DNA of 38,836 bases, taken from positions 1-38,836 of the forward strand of contig CAIFEG010000020.1 of the NCBI GenBank assembly GCA_903789415.1. The letters run 5' to 3'. Position numbers and translations under genes: made by a program. This DNA is from an uncultured Eggerthellaceae bacterium (GTDB taxonomy: Bacteria > Actinomycetota > Coriobacteriia > Coriobacteriales > Eggerthellaceae). Below, one piece after another: positions 24,225 through 31,671 of the stretch. Under the pieces are notes generated by a model. That model made no database searches. It was given only the letters and a program-made list of their open reading frames with translations, and was not told the DNA's origin. The stretch's first letter is position 1; each line of letters begins with the position of its first letter.

Positions 24225-25373
24225 TTACCGTTGGGAGGACGACTGCCCCGTTGCGGCGCCACTGCCTGTGTTGCTTGCCGTTCCCGAACTTGTGCCCGTA
24301 CCTGTCGTGCTTGTCCCTTGGGTTCCCGTGCCTGCCGCACTTGAGCCAGTTCCGCTCCCACTCGAATTCTCAGAAGTTTCTTGAGATGTGCCTGCACCCT
24401 GGCCGCTCGTTGATGTTTGCCCGTTTGATTCATCTTGAGAAGAAGATGACTGTTCTTGTAAGTTCGCCACATTAGATCCTGCAGAAGAACTGACTTGGTT
24501 GGAATTGGTGGAGCTGCTATTTGAGGCTGATTGCGCCGTTGAAGAGGCTCCCTCTGTTAATGGCGTTGCTGAAAGATCCAACAAGCTTCCCAGCCATTTG
24601 CTTTGGATGACTGAGATAACTCCATTGTTCTGTAGCGTTGAAAGTGCATTTGAAATCGCATTGGACAACGCTGAATTGTTACTATTGCACGCAAAACAAT
24701 ATCCTGATGGACTTTGCAAAAGCCCTACAATATGTGCACCGTAATTCTGTGTGTAATTTAAATACGTCCCGATCACTGCATCGCACGCAACATAAGAAGC
24801 TTGACCGTTTTGCAATTGAGAAAAAGCACTTGATAAATCATTTGCAAGTGTCAGCGCATCATTTCCGTATTGATCGCTGACCAATGAAGAGCTATAAGAA
24901 TTCGTCTGAGCAACGATTACCGGAGTGCTTGTTGTGCTGGGGATGTTATTTTGTGTTGTCGCAAAAAGCGCAGGGGCACTTTGAACATAAGGATTTGATA
25001 CCCAATAGTCCTCAGAGGAAATAGTATCCGGATCAATATCCATCACAACATCAACCGATCCGTCATCAATGGCACTCGTAGGATCACTGCCCACATCGAC
25101 CAGTTCAAGTTTTAATCCCAACTGATCTGCAACGGCAGCTGCAGTATCAACATCCAAACCGATGATTCTATTCGAGTTTTGATATGCAAAAGGAGCATTC
25201 TGTGCATCAACTCCCACACGCAATGTTCCATCTGTTCCGATTGTAGGCGTGCTGATAGAAGGAGATGACGTTTGCGGAATACCACTGTCTTGGTTAGCCG
25301 AACAACTGGCAAGTGCAAAAACAGAAAGCATAGCTGCAACGCACACAAGTAACAGAGTACGCAAACGTTTCAT
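24225..25373 (-). CDS. Amino-acid-type ABC substrate-binding lipoprotein with long disordered tail
   Basis: 382 residues from ATG 25373, with AAAGGG upstream; the frame is open to 25463 but that stretch precedes the signal peptide and overlaps a structured RNA. A lipoprotein signal (KRLRTLLLVCVAAMLSVFALASC, lipobox C24) precedes a family 3 binding domain. LRVGVDAQNAPFAYQ, GLDVDTAAAVADQLG and the AIDDGSVDVVMDIDPDTISSEDY segment are typical. Family members bind amino acids or related solutes outside the membrane. After about residue 285 the protein ends in a low-complexity tail of about 95 Ser/Thr/Gly/Asn residues, unusual for a binding protein. No permease or ATPase gene is adjacent, so it is an orphan that may serve a transporter elsewhere or act as a sensor. 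Confidence 0.83.
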   Translation of the reverse strand: MKRLRTLLLVCVAAMLSVFALASCSANQDSGIPQTSSPSISTPTIGTDGTLRVGVDAQNAPFAYQNSNRIIGLDVDTAAAVADQLGLKLELVDVGSDPTSAIDDGSVDVVMDIDPDTISSEDYWVSNPYVQSAPALFATTQNNIPSTTSTPVIVAQTNSYSSSLVSDQYGNDALTLANDLSSAFSQLQNGQASYVACDAVIGTYLNYTQNYGAHIVGLLQSPSGYCFACNSNNSALSNAISNALSTLQNNGVISVIQSKWLGSLLDLSATPLTEGASSTAQSASNSSSTNSNQVSSSAGSNVANLQEQSSSSQDESNGQTSTSGQGAGTSQETSENSSGSGTGSSAAGTGTQGTSTTGTGTSSGTASNTGSGAATGQSSSQR

Positions 25374-25404
25374 TGAATAAATCCCTTTCTTCGTTTTCCA
25401 ATAA

Positions 25405-25632
25405 TTTCCCGCGGCTGACCTAGTCTTTGTCCCCACAATCGCGTGCTGGAACGTAGCTTGCACTCAGTTCTCTCGTCCGAGCAACCCCTTGTTGCTAATG
25501 AGCGGACGGCACGTCTTACATCTAGAATGCGCCATGCTCGCCATAATGGTTTACGTGGATCCTTTTGACCGCATCTGCCATGGAATAAGAAGCATCTTAC
25601 ATATGCTTCCGCAACTACAGACCCGCAGGAAA
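25405..25632 (-). ncRNA. Structured RNA of about 228 nt (candidate raiA-motif-like or cis-regulatory RNA)
   Basis: The 420-bp gap between comF and the binding-protein gene contains a clear fold on the minus strand. A 10-bp terminal helix joins the ends: TTTCCTGCGG (25632-25623) with CCGCGGGAAA (25414-25405), one G-U pair. Inside are a perfect 7-bp hairpin GAAGCAT/ATGCTTC (25609-25603 with 25595-25589), and a two-part helix GTCCG/CGGAC stacked on AGCAAC/GTTGCT (25507-25503 with 25479-25475, and 25496-25491 with 25485-25480). A GTGC/GCAC hairpin (about 25462-25442) is also present. The octamer ATGTAAGA occurs twice. Promoter elements lie just upstream and no terminator follows; the RNA ends 31 nt before the lipoprotein start. 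raiA-motif RNAs are about this size and, as I recall, are linked to raiA/comFC loci. The identity is inference. Confidence 0.62.
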
Positions 25633-25641
25633 CCAAACAAA

Positions 25642-25680
25642 AGTATAGCTGATTAATCGTAATGCAAACCATACTGTCAA
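25642..25680 (-). promoter_or_regulatory. Promoter of the structured RNA
   Basis: On the minus strand TTGACA (25680-25675) is followed after 17 bp by ATTAAT (25657-25652). A better -10, TATACT, lies at 25647-25642 with TTTGCA 15 bp ahead of it. Either gives a transcript starting 3-13 nt before the 5' strand of the terminal helix. Confidence 0.6.
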
Positions 25681-25793
25681 GCATCAGCAAAGGATTTAAA
25701 TACATATTGAGTTTTTCAATATCAAGATCTAGGTAAAAACATGCAGAGTAAGCTCGCAAAGTAACGTATGCAGAATACCGCATACCTCAAGTT

Positions 25794-26597
25794 TTAGACA
25801 CGCGTAAACGTTGCACAATACACTTTTGAAACTCCGGCATCTCGAAGTATCTGAGCAGCTGAGCAAAGTGTTGCTCCCGTCGTATACACATCGTCGACAA
25901 TGATGATTTCGGCGCCTTCCAATTTATTGAAAAGCGTAGAGGATTTATTTAAAGAAAAGCGCCCATTCATATTTACAAAGCGCTGACCTCGTGAAAGTTT
26001 GCGCTGATCATGAGTTTTCGGTCGATTAAATACGTAGAACGACGGCAAGCCAATCCATGAAGCCACAGATGTGCCTAACGCATATCCATGATCAAAACCA
26101 CGTCTTTGGAATGCTTTTCTTGTTGCCGGTATATACGTAACTGCACATTCCTCTTGAACCCATTCAGGAGGAATTGCCTGTGCAATAATACGACCCATAA
26201 TTCCTGCGAGGCGCCTTTCTCCAAGATCTTTATGTGCGCGAACGATCTTACCGGTAATATCATTATCAAAAACCGTTGCACTCACACATCCATTGAAAGG
26301 AAGAGACTCAATTCCTTTTTGTGCAAGGGAAAAAGAAGAACACTCAACACACTGATGGAGGCCTAAGGAGGCACCGCATGCAGGACACGCTTTCCAGAAA
26401 TCGATATAGGGAAGTGTATGCTCGCAATCTCTGCAAAGAACTTCTCCTGGCGCGCCGCAGATAACGCAACGTGTCGGCCAAAATGTTTCAAGAAAGATTT
26501 CTTTGCTTGCCTGTGCATATAGCAAGCCGCATGAGAGTAGAGATCTATCTCTATATTGTGATGAGACACGGTCTACCTTATCTGATCTTTTTTTCAT
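25794..26597 (-). CDS. comF: ComF family phosphoribosyltransferase-like protein
   Basis: 267 residues. The N-terminal zinc-binding part shows CVICGAPGEVLCRDC and CPACGASLGLHQCVEC. The C-terminal phosphoribosyltransferase fold has FQRRGFDHGYALG, HDQRKLSRGQR and the PRPP-binding loop EIIIVDDVYTTGATL. In naturally competent bacteria ComF/ComFC supports uptake and handling of transforming single-stranded DNA. ATG 26597 has GGAG directly adjacent; the GTG ten codons later follows AAGG with better spacing and may be the true start. After the stop a GTATGC-N8-GCATAC hairpin (25766-25785) may act in 3' end formation. A structured RNA follows, an arrangement known from comFC/raiA loci, but no raiA gene is in the window. 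Confidence 0.88.
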   Translation of the reverse strand: MKKRSDKVDRVSSQYRDRSLLSCGLLYAQASKEIFLETFWPTRCVICGAPGEVLCRDCEHTLPYIDFWKACPACGASLGLHQCVECSSFSLAQKGIESLPFNGCVSATVFDNDITGKIVRAHKDLGERRLAGIMGRIIAQAIPPEWVQEECAVTYIPATRKAFQRRGFDHGYALGTSVASWIGLPSFYVFNRPKTHDQRKLSRGQRFVNMNGRFSLNKSSTLFNKLEGAEIIIVDDVYTTGATLCSAAQILRDAGVSKVYCATFTRV

Positions 26598-26669
26598 CTC
26601 CGAACGCCCTCATGTGCAACGAGCCAACAAAAACTCAGCATACAAAGAACGTCTTACAGAAAGTATGCA

Positions 26670-26710
26670 AAAACCCTGCGGAGAGCTTACGCAATCTGCA
26701 GGGTTTTAAA
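26670..26710 (-). terminator. Terminator after the processive glycosyltransferase gene
   Basis: AAAACCCTGC (26670-26679) pairs with GCAGGGTTTT (26698-26707). On the minus-strand transcript the hairpin is followed by a run of Ts, 40 bp beyond the glycosyltransferase stop. Confidence 0.75.
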
Positions 26711-26746
26711 AAAACTTTTTCTGTTTCGTATTATCCGATAAACGTC

Positions 26747-28066
26747 TTACAGCAAACTGTCAACGCCCTTTTGTGCTGTCGCAAAATCGTCGACGTTAAC
26801 GGAAACGGTATGTGCGATAGGCTTCCATTCCGGTTTCTTAAATAGCGCAACAATAGCGATTGGCATGTATGTCATCATAAAGAATGGGAACGAGAACATG
26901 TAGCGAATCTTTTTTGCCGTAGTGGTGTGGATGTTATCCCATTCAGTAAATGTGGTAAGAACGCCCAAGCCAAACATATACAGCATATAGGTTACCACGC
27001 AGAAGAGAATCGAAGAACCGGCTGAAGCAATCATGATGCCGAATGACATATACCCAAGTGCCGCAAGGGTAATGACAATGATGTTGAAGATAATAGCAAC
27101 AATGGTTAAAAGCATTCCTGGAGCAATGGTCATCATCATGTCATAGCAAGCAAAACGCTTGCCCTTTCCATTTTTCAAAATGCCCTTCAAAAGCTTTAAC
27201 CCATAGCTATTAAATACCTGGTAGAAACCTTTTGACCAACGAACACGCTGGTTCCAAGAAGATTTGAATGTCGTTGGCTGCTCATCATAGACAACGGCAG
27301 TCGGGCAATAGGCAATACGACGTCCAGAAATAATTGAATCCGTAGAAAACTCGATGTCTTCGGTAAGCAGATGCCATTTCCACCCGCCAGCCTTTTTCAG
27401 AACGCTCGCAGCAATATAAAATCCGGTGCCAGAAATCGCGCAACTCGTGTTAAGCGTAAGACGCGACTGATTAATGTACTTTGCTTCGCGCATAAACCAG
27501 ACACCATAGCCAGCTGAAATCCAGTTGCTTCCAAAGTTCTTTGAATTTCTATAGCTCGTAGAAGCCAGTGCCCCGGTATCATACGTGTTATTCATTTCGC
27601 GGAAATAATTTACGTCTAAAACATTGTCTGCATCGAATACAAAATATGCTTCATATCCATTATCTGGATTGTTTCGCTGAATTTGTTTGTACCCGTAATC
27701 AAGCGCATATCCTTTGCCGCAAAGCTTTTCATTGTGGCGCTCAAAAACATGGGCACCTGCATTACGTGCGACCTCTGCCGTATTGTCAGTGCAATTATCA
27801 GCAATGACATACACGTCAATCAAATCAGATGGATAATTTTGAACCTGGATTGAATGGAGAAGGTCTCCGATGACGGCGCTTTCATTACGCGCAGAAACCA
27901 TAACTGCAAACTTATGCTGCTTTGTGGCCTTATGCAATGGCGGCTTTTTTGTGAGTGTCACCCAGATATAGTAAAGCTGATATGCATAGAAAACGGTAAA
28001 TACCGCAAAGACGCAAAAGTTAAAGATGTCGACAAACGACACTTGACCGAACATTGGGTTCAGCAC
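26747..28066 (-). CDS. Processive-type membrane glycosyltransferase, family 2
   Basis: 439 residues from GTG 28066, which follows AAAGGAG at ideal spacing. The frame is open to TTG 28138, but neither that codon nor the ATG 28117 has a binding site. One N-terminal helix (FVDIFNFCVFAVFTVFYAYQ) precedes the catalytic domain. Its marks are VMVSARNESAVIG, YVIADNCTDNT, VFDADNV, LTEDIEF and QRVRWSKG, the Q-x-x-R-W motif of processive enzymes such as poly-GlcNAc, hyaluronan and cellulose synthases. Three or four C-terminal helices follow. It probably polymerises and exports a beta-linked surface polysaccharide or glycolipid. The upstream leader has two stable hairpins. Confidence 0.87.
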   Translation of the reverse strand: MLNPMFGQVSFVDIFNFCVFAVFTVFYAYQLYYIWVTLTKKPPLHKATKQHKFAVMVSARNESAVIGDLLHSIQVQNYPSDLIDVYVIADNCTDNTAEVARNAGAHVFERHNEKLCGKGYALDYGYKQIQRNNPDNGYEAYFVFDADNVLDVNYFREMNNTYDTGALASTSYRNSKNFGSNWISAGYGVWFMREAKYINQSRLTLNTSCAISGTGFYIAASVLKKAGGWKWHLLTEDIEFSTDSIISGRRIAYCPTAVVYDEQPTTFKSSWNQRVRWSKGFYQVFNSYGLKLLKGILKNGKGKRFACYDMMMTIAPGMLLTIVAIIFNIIVITLAALGYMSFGIMIASAGSSILFCVVTYMLYMFGLGVLTTFTEWDNIHTTTAKKIRYMFSFPFFMMTYMPIAIVALFKKPEWKPIAHTVSVNVDDFATAQKGVDSLL

Positions 28067-28148
28067 AGATGCTCCTTTGACGCATTGACGCCATATAAAT
28101 GCATGCAAGTTGCCCATCAGTTTTGTTCGATAAGTCAACTCGTAAATG

Positions 28149-28231
28149 GGGCAGGTGACGCCATTTCCTGCCCACCGGAGCCATTCACCGTTTTATCTTC
28201 ATTAGGACTCCAGCTCAAGTTTTGAATTATA
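28149..28231 (-). promoter_or_regulatory. Promoter and structured leader of the processive glycosyltransferase gene
   Basis: A perfect -10 TATAAT is present on the minus strand (28231-28226), without a good -35. The leader then folds into GGAGTC/GGCTCC (one G-U pair) around a 23-nt loop. Right after it comes a perfect 7-bp hairpin GGGCAGG/CCTGCCC (28149-28155 and 28167-28173 on the plus strand). No match to a known riboswitch could be made by eye. The remainder of the 28139-28488 gap holds the next gene's terminator. Confidence 0.42.
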
Positions 28232-28374
28232 GTGAGTTTCGCCTAAATAGGTAGACTTTTTACTGAGCTGTATAGAATATGCATACCAAATCGCAATATT
28301 TCCACCATATCTCAACTTTTTTGAAATCTTCTTTTAACAATTTCTCAAAAGCAAGTCTGAATGGAGTGCATAGA

Positions 28375-28413
28375 AAAGGCCATGTACGAAAAATGTACAT
28401 GACCTTTATTCTC
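28375..28413 (-). terminator. Terminator of the Gln/Asn-rich membrane protein gene
   Basis: On the minus strand AAAGGTCATGTAC pairs with GTACATGGCCTTT (one G-U pair) around a 7-nt loop and runs into TTTTCT, about 75 bp beyond the stop at 28489. Confidence 0.78.
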
Positions 28414-28488
28414 TCTTCTTTTATAGGCTCATGAGCGAAGTAGCCCAAAGCTTACCCCACAAAAAGGTAATTATCCATACCACCGGGA

Positions 28489-29160
28489 TTAACTCATCAT
28501 TGGGCCCATGTGCGAACCCCCTATGGTATCTTCGTAGCCATACATGCTGCTGTAATCAGAAACTTGCCCGACGAGAGCAATGATCACACCCCAGAAAATA
28601 ATCGTGAGGACAATCCCTACCGCCATCCAAATAAGCTGTGCGCGGGCGTAATTCCTACGTGCAGGAGCAGTCGTAGAGTCAAACCCCCAGATAAACAGCA
28701 TGATGATATTTACAATAGGAATCATGGACAGAAGGATTGTCACAACCCATGTCCCTAAGGTAAGAGATGAGTCGCTTTCACGAACAGGCTGAGCAGGAAT
28801 AGGCTGATATTGCTGATTCGGGGCATAATTGGGTTGATAGTTGGTATTGGTCTGTGTCTGTCCCCCAACGGGCTGTTGCCAATAGTTGGATTGCCCCTGA
28901 TTTGAGCTGGCCTGATATTGGGCGCTTTGTTGTGTGTAAGCATTTTGATTAGGCTGTTGATACGTCTGAGCGCTTGTATATTGGCCTGGTTGCGTATTTG
29001 CACTTGCATTTTGCTGCGGTGCCGCCTGAGCATTCGGTGTCGGTTGCGCATTAGAGTTTGTGTTCACTGGTTGCTGAGAACCCTGCTGAGCGTTTACCGC
29101 AGGATTTTGGTTGGTCTGTTGACTTGGTTGTGATTGATTATTTTGATCTTGCTCTGCCAT
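28489..29160 (-). CDS. Gln/Asn-rich protein with two C-terminal membrane helices
   Basis: 223 residues. About 125 N-terminal residues are a low-complexity Gln/Asn/Pro/Tyr/Ala sequence with repeated QQ, NQ and YQPN-type units, predicted disordered. Then LTLGTWVVTILLSMIPIVNIIMLFIWGF forms helix 1. A cytoplasmic-looking segment TTAPARRNYARAQLIW leads into helix 2 (MAVGIVLTIIFWGVIIALVG), followed by a Tyr/Gly/Met tail. The two-helix part resembles small membrane proteins of the DUF4190/DUF805 kind, in which RxNYARA follows the first helix. Function unknown. Start ATG has GAGGAGG upstream. The gene has its own terminator. The 244-bp upstream gap (29161-29404) contains the tRNA terminator and nothing else recognised. 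Confidence 0.78.
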   Translation of the reverse strand: MAEQDQNNQSQPSQQTNQNPAVNAQQGSQQPVNTNSNAQPTPNAQAAPQQNASANTQPGQYTSAQTYQQPNQNAYTQQSAQYQASSNQGQSNYWQQPVGGQTQTNTNYQPNYAPNQQYQPIPAQPVRESDSSLTLGTWVVTILLSMIPIVNIIMLFIWGFDSTTAPARRNYARAQLIWMAVGIVLTIIFWGVIIALVGQVSDYSSMYGYEDTIGGSHMGPMMS

Positions 29161-29353
29161 CAGAGCCTCCTCAATTCGCTTTAATAGAAAAAATCTGCTT
29201 CATGCTATTTGCATGATTCCGCTATAACTAACTTTTTCATAGTACATTTCATAACAGACAATATGCGTGCAGCATAGCATCAGTGCAGATATCACGCGTA
29301 AAAACAATAATTCAAAGCAACCACAAAACTGAACAGCGCGCAAATTCGGAGAG

Positions 29354-29381
29354 GCCAAAAAACCAATAAGGTTTTACCTTA
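29354..29381 (-). terminator. Terminator of the tRNA-Pro/tRNA-Gly unit
   Basis: TAAGGT/ACCTTA (29367-29381) forms a 6-bp stem with a 3-base loop on the minus strand and is followed by TTGGTTTTTTGG. It starts 23 bp after the tRNA-Gly 3' end. Confidence 0.65.
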
Positions 29382-29404
29382 ACCTGTATGAGGAAGATTA
29401 AAAA

Positions 29405-29478
29405 TGGAGCGGGTGACGGGAATCGGACCCGCGTTGCCAGCTTGGAAGGCTGGAGTTCTACCATTGAACCACACCCGC
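29405..29478 (-). tRNA. tRNA-Gly (anticodon UCC)
   Basis: 74-nt cloverleaf including encoded CCA. The acceptor stem GCGGGTG/CACCCGC is perfect, the anticodon loop CTTCCAA gives UCC, and the T arm is CGGGT-CCGATTC-CCG-type. It lies 16 bp after tRNA-Pro on the same strand, so the two are processed from one transcript. Confidence 0.96.
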
Positions 29479-29494
29479 GATCAAGCGAAAAAGA

Positions 29495-29571
29495 TGGTCG
29501 GGACGACAGGATTCGAACCTGCGACAACCTGCTCCCAAAGCAGGTGCGCTACCAAACTGCGCCACGTCCCG
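29495..29571 (-). tRNA. tRNA-Pro (anticodon UGG)
   Basis: 77-nt cloverleaf including encoded CCA. The acceptor stem CGGGACG/CGTCCCG is perfect. The anticodon stem CCTGC/GCAGG surrounds loop TTTGGGA, giving anticodon UGG, and the T arm GCAGG-TTCGAAT-CCTGT is standard. Confidence 0.96.
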
Positions 29572-29671
29572 ATCAGTGCAGCGATACGAATTATAGCAGA
29601 CTAAACGAAGAAGAAAACATCAATTTTTGGAGTTGAAAAGAATTTATACAGGGCACGACGCTTGGCTTTCC

Positions 29672-30274
29672 CTAAGCTCTCCCCTTTTTTAAGAGCTCAT
29701 CGCGAAGTGTTCTGAGGGCATTTCCCCTGTGCGAGATCTCATTTTTCTTTGCTTGAGGAACTTCCGCAAACGTCTTCCCATTTAAACCAACCGGTAAGAA
29801 CAAAGGATCATATCCAAAACCAGAATCGCCCTTTGCTTTAAAACCAATATGGCCTTCAATCGTGCCGCGTGCATCAATTTCGGTATTGTCATCATCAATA
29901 AAGACAAGGGTGCATACGAAACGTGCCGTTCTTTTCTCGAGTGGCGTATCCCCAAGTTCGCGCAAAAGCTTTTCGTTATTTGCCGCATCATTACCATGGG
30001 TGCCTGCATATCGTGACGAATACACACCTGGCTCTCCATTAAGTGCGTCCACTTCCAAGCCCGAGTCATCGGCTAATACGGCACAGTCACACAATTTTTT
30101 TGCTGCACGAGCTTTGATTTTTGCATTGCCTAAAAAAGTATCGGATGTCTCTTCGGGGTCAGACGTAAGCCCCGCATCTGCAAGAGTAAGAAATTCCCAG
30201 TTGGGAAACGCAAGTGCCGTTTCAATTTCTTTTGCTTTATTTTGATTATTCGTTGCAATAATGACGCGTTTCAA
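29672..30274 (-). CDS. rdgB: XTP/dITP diphosphatase (RdgB/HAM1 family)
   Basis: 200 residues from TTG 30274, which has GGAAGG eight bases upstream and gives the family start MKRVIIATNNQNKAKEIE. The frame continues to 30367, but that extension has no family similarity. The substrate-binding block LADDSGLEVDALNGEPGVYSSRYAG is at about 65-89, with GDSGFGYDPLFLP and SHRGNALR near the end. It hydrolyses deaminated purine triphosphates (dITP, XTP) to monophosphates, keeping them out of DNA and RNA. It is 108 bp downstream of murI on the same strand, a common gene pair. Confidence 0.95.
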   Translation of the reverse strand: MKRVIIATNNQNKAKEIETALAFPNWEFLTLADAGLTSDPEETSDTFLGNAKIKARAAKKLCDCAVLADDSGLEVDALNGEPGVYSSRYAGTHGNDAANNEKLLRELGDTPLEKRTARFVCTLVFIDDDNTEIDARGTIEGHIGFKAKGDSGFGYDPLFLPVGLNGKTFAEVPQAKKNEISHRGNALRTLRDELLKKGRA

Positions 30275-30382
30275 GGCATTGTCCTTCCGAAACAAAAGCT
30301 TCTTACTTGCCAATAAACAGCTCGTGCTATCCAGCATATCGTATCTGTCTGCCTGTGCCACCTGCAATGAAGAAATGAACTG

Positions 30383-31339
30383 TTAAAGGTCCTCCCCCAC
30401 AAGAGGAAAATCAAGACGATGCACTTCTTGTACATCCATCTTTAAAACTCGACTTGCAAAATCTTTAAAATCTTCCAGCATGCCCCCCGAGCAATAGAAT
30501 TCAAATTCAAGAGGATGATGAGAGTCCTCAACAAGGTTATTTCGCTGCAGAAGGTCACGCGCATCGTTGGCAACTTCAACGGCAGGATCCACTAACACTA
30601 CATCACTGCCGATCACTCCCCCAATAAGTGACTTAAGCAGGGGAAAATGAGTGCATGCTAAAACAAGCGTATCGATGCCTGCACGACGTAATGGCTCCAA
30701 ATATTGAATTGCAATCGTTCGGAACTCCGGTCGAATATACACATCAGTGGTACGGGAAATGTAATTCTCCCAGACGCTGTCTTCCATGCATAGTCCGCGC
30801 TCGACAATCTCTACGAACCGCGGTGCCGCAACAGAGTAAACCGTTATATCTTTGTTGAGCGAGCGAATTGCTTTGGTGTACGCACCTGAATTGACTGTTC
30901 CTTGTGTTGCAATAATTCCCACACGATTGTTTTTCGTTGTTGCAACTGCGCCCCGTGCTCCAGGTTTAATAACTCCTAAAATCGGAACATTAAAATTTTT
31001 TCGTGCCTCATCAAGCCCTGCCGCCGTTGCAGTATTGCACGCAATGACAATGAGCTTTACACCACGATCGACAAACCATTGACAAATCTGCTGAACAAAA
31101 AGATTGATTTGCCCTTGTTTTCTTGTTCCATAAGGGCATCTTCCGCGATCCCCGAAAAAGATAAACTTTTCGTGCGGAAGCGCCCGCTTGAGCTGACGCA
31201 GAACGGTCAGCCCCCCAAATCCAGAATCGAACACGCCAATAGGGGCATCTTTACGTATTGAGTGAAAGGTATTGTCTAAATGTCGCTTGCGATCATGCGC
31301 AGAGGCAATATGGGACACATCTGCATTTATATTAGACAT
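30383..31339 (-). CDS. murI: Glutamate racemase
   Basis: 318 residues, about 45 longer than typical, because of a 32-residue N-terminal extension before PIGVFDSGFGGLTVLR. The two catalytic cysteines are present: C101 in IACNTATA, and the second in LACTHFPLL near residue 212. The usual GDTARxPYG motif reads GDRGRCPYG, with Arg in place of the conserved Thr/Ser. The enzyme makes D-glutamate for peptidoglycan. The ATG has GGAAGGG upstream. The extension contains internal His/Asp-rich residues and no other in-frame ATG near the domain start, so it is probably real. The 332-bp upstream gap contains a 19-bp operator-like dyad that more likely serves the divergent esterase gene. Confidence 0.95.
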   Translation of the reverse strand: MSNINADVSHIASAHDRKRHLDNTFHSIRKDAPIGVFDSGFGGLTVLRQLKRALPHEKFIFFGDRGRCPYGTRKQGQINLFVQQICQWFVDRGVKLIVIACNTATAAGLDEARKNFNVPILGVIKPGARGAVATTKNNRVGIIATQGTVNSGAYTKAIRSLNKDITVYSVAAPRFVEIVERGLCMEDSVWENYISRTTDVYIRPEFRTIAIQYLEPLRRAGIDTLVLACTHFPLLKSLIGGVIGSDVVLVDPAVEVANDARDLLQRNNLVEDSHHPLEFEFYCSGGMLEDFKDFASRVLKMDVQEVHRLDFPLVGEDL

Positions 31340-31500
31340 CCTTTCACCCTTCCATTTCTTATTTGAAGCTTATAAGAAGCAATTCAAAAATGACTTTAAA
31401 TCATAGAACAATCCAAAAGAACAAAGTTAGTTCATGAAACTGTTTCGTTAAATTGAAAAAGTACGGCATTTGTAAAAAGCACATACACCTGTTTAATGTT

Positions 31501-31519
31501 GTATGCAAGGAATGCATAC
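31501..31519. promoter_or_regulatory. 19-bp dyad GTATGC-N7-GCATAC, site A (LysR-type operator candidate)
   Basis: GTATGCAAGGAATGCATAC is an inverted repeat (7 bp arms, 5-bp spacer) that contains a T-N11-A LysR box (T31504 to A31516). It is followed 17 bp later by GCATTGTAC (31536-31544). The same two elements, at nearly the same spacing, occur upstream of the LysR/flavodoxin pair at 34457-34499. It lies 153 bp before the esterase start. Confidence 0.7.
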
Positions 31520-31671
31520 TAAAACAAACAAGTATGCATTGTACTTCTTTCTTATCCCCCACCACAATTAAATACAGAAATATACGCTTTTAAAAAAACA
31601 CGACTAAATTGCGCGTGCGCATACGATTCTTTTTGATGAAATACGTATAGCACAATGAGGAGTAACACCTT

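Noticed and set aside
25370-25783. 137-codon minus-strand open frame in the comF-lipoprotein gap
   Set aside because: It has odd Cys/Arg-rich composition and no binding site, and it covers the promoter and stems of the structured RNA; the RNA explains the sequence better.
25766-25785. GTATGC-N8-GCATAC after comF as a third LysR operator
   Set aside because: The spacer is 8 rather than 7, there is no GCATTGTAC companion and it lies at a gene end, so an RNA 3' hairpin is more likely.
28260-28448. 62-codon minus-strand frame downstream of the Gln/Asn-rich protein gene
   Set aside because: It contains the terminator hairpin and has no ribosome binding site.
29388-29636. Plus-strand open frames across the tRNA-Gly/tRNA-Pro genes
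   Set aside because: They are antisense to two clear tRNA cloverleafs, a frequent source of false gene calls.
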